DNA of 12,058 bases, taken from assembly GCA_025934635.1 (NCBI GenBank), contig JAICWX010000260.1:1-12058 (forward strand). Reading direction: 5' to 3'. Position numbers and translations under genes: made by a program. Below, piece after piece: positions 11,763-12,058 of this stretch. The DNA is from Streptosporangiaceae bacterium (GTDB lineage Bacteria > Actinomycetota > Actinomycetes > Streptosporangiales > Streptosporangiaceae). Below the pieces are notes generated by a model. That model saw only the letters and a program-made list of their open reading frames with translations, ran no database searches and was not told where the DNA came from. Positions within the stretch are counted from its first letter, which is position 1, and every line of letters starts with the position of its first letter.

Positions 11763-12058
11763 GCGAGCAGCCATCAGCAAGCGGGCAGCCATCAGCAAAC
11801 GGGCAGCCATCAGCAAACGGGCAGCCGCCAGAACCAGCCGAACGAGGTGCGCTCGCGGGGCCCGACGGCAACCTCCGCTGCCCCTGGGGGCTGAGCGCGC
11901 CCGACTACCTCGCCTATCACGACGAGGAGTGGGGCCGCCCGGTGCGCGGCGACACGGCGATCTTCGAGCGGCTCTGCCTGGAGGGCTTCCAGTCCGGGCT
12001 GTCCTGGCTGACCATCTTGCGCAAGCGGGAGAACTTCCGCGCCGCCTTCGCCGGGTTC
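11759..12058 (+). CDS. tag: DNA-3-methyladenine glycosylase I (3' end cut by window)
   Basis: This base-excision enzyme removes 3-methyladenine from alkylated DNA. The first 100 residues are present. The family begins at C41PWG, and the key residues match E. coli Tag in spacing: C41 and H54 (zinc ligands C4 and H17), E75 in CLEGFQSGLSW (E38) and W83 (W46). The line KRENFRAAF is also typical. The zinc ligands at the far C-terminus lie outside the window. About 38 extra residues precede the core and carry three QPSA(S/N)G repeats, unlike the short N-terminus of E. coli Tag. The GTG at 11759 overlaps the stop of the DivIVA-domain gene (GTGA), so translation is probably coupled. A later start would remove the repeats, but no strong in-frame start is seen before C41. 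Confidence 0.93.
   Translation, partial: MSEQPSASGQPSANGQPSANGQPPEPAERGALAGPDGNLRCPWGLSAPDYLAYHDEEWGRPVRGDTAIFERLCLEGFQSGLSWLTILRKRENFRAAFAGF
11768..11821. repeat. 18-bp tandem repeat, three units, at the start of tag
   Basis: CAGCCATCAGCAAACGGG is repeated at 11786 and 11804; the first unit (11768) has AGC in place of AAC. A partial fourth unit (CAGCC) follows. In frame it encodes QPSA(S/N)G. The same 18-bp period appears in the gene just upstream, with an unrelated sequence. Confidence 0.95.

Overview
The window comes from a very GC-rich bacterium with actinobacterial gene content. The markers are a DUF574-type SAM-dependent methyltransferase, a DivIVA-domain membrane protein, a 7Fe ferredoxin paired with a DapC-type aminotransferase, frequent GTG starts and several apparently leaderless promoters. 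A filamentous, Streptomyces- or Streptosporangiales-like actinomycete fits best. The genus cannot be fixed from this sequence. No rRNA, tRNA, CRISPR array, transposase or integrase was seen.

Left part (1-3577): the 3' end of a small membrane protein gene (DUF6113-like) converges on a two-gene minus-strand operon. That operon holds a DDAH/arginine-dihydrolase family hydrolase followed by ornithine aminotransferase (rocD). The hydrolase resembles the ornithine-forming arginine dihydrolase ArgZ more than true DDAH, so the pair may turn arginine into glutamate semialdehyde in two steps. Upstream of the operon are two near-palindromes whose centres lie 31 bp apart. Next comes a DUF574 methyltransferase with a His/Asp-rich repeat extension at its N-terminus.

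Middle part (3578-6970): a bacterial type IB topoisomerase on the plus strand, then a 315-bp gap with a perfect 4 x 20 bp tandem repeat and a 60-bp AT-rich inverted repeat. After it stands a divergent pair: an XRE-cupin repressor and a BenE-type transporter. Their 60-bp shared promoter region holds a perfect 16-bp palindrome that carries a -35-like hexamer in each arm, and a second imperfect copy overlaps the benE start codon.

Right part (6970-12058): minus-strand dapC and fdxA overlap by 4 bp. Upstream of them, also on the minus strand, lies a membrane-anchored lysozyme-fold protein. Divergent from it are plus-strand genes for a TIGR00730/LOG-family protein, a DivIVA-domain membrane protein with a long repetitive acidic tail, and DNA-3-methyladenine glycosylase I (tag, cut by the window end). 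These right-hand genes look like conserved actinobacterial chromosome; the block 388-6970 looks more accessory.

The most unusual signal is a pair of homologous, gap-free 55-bp elements (6910-6964 and 10386-10440, same orientation). Each holds two small hairpins with centres 31 bp apart. The copies differ at several stem positions in ways that preserve pairing (G-C to A-T, A-T to G-C), and the remaining irregular pairs are G-U wobbles only when read as minus-strand RNA. This suggests a mobile or structured-RNA double-hairpin element. One copy also supplies the last codons of benE.
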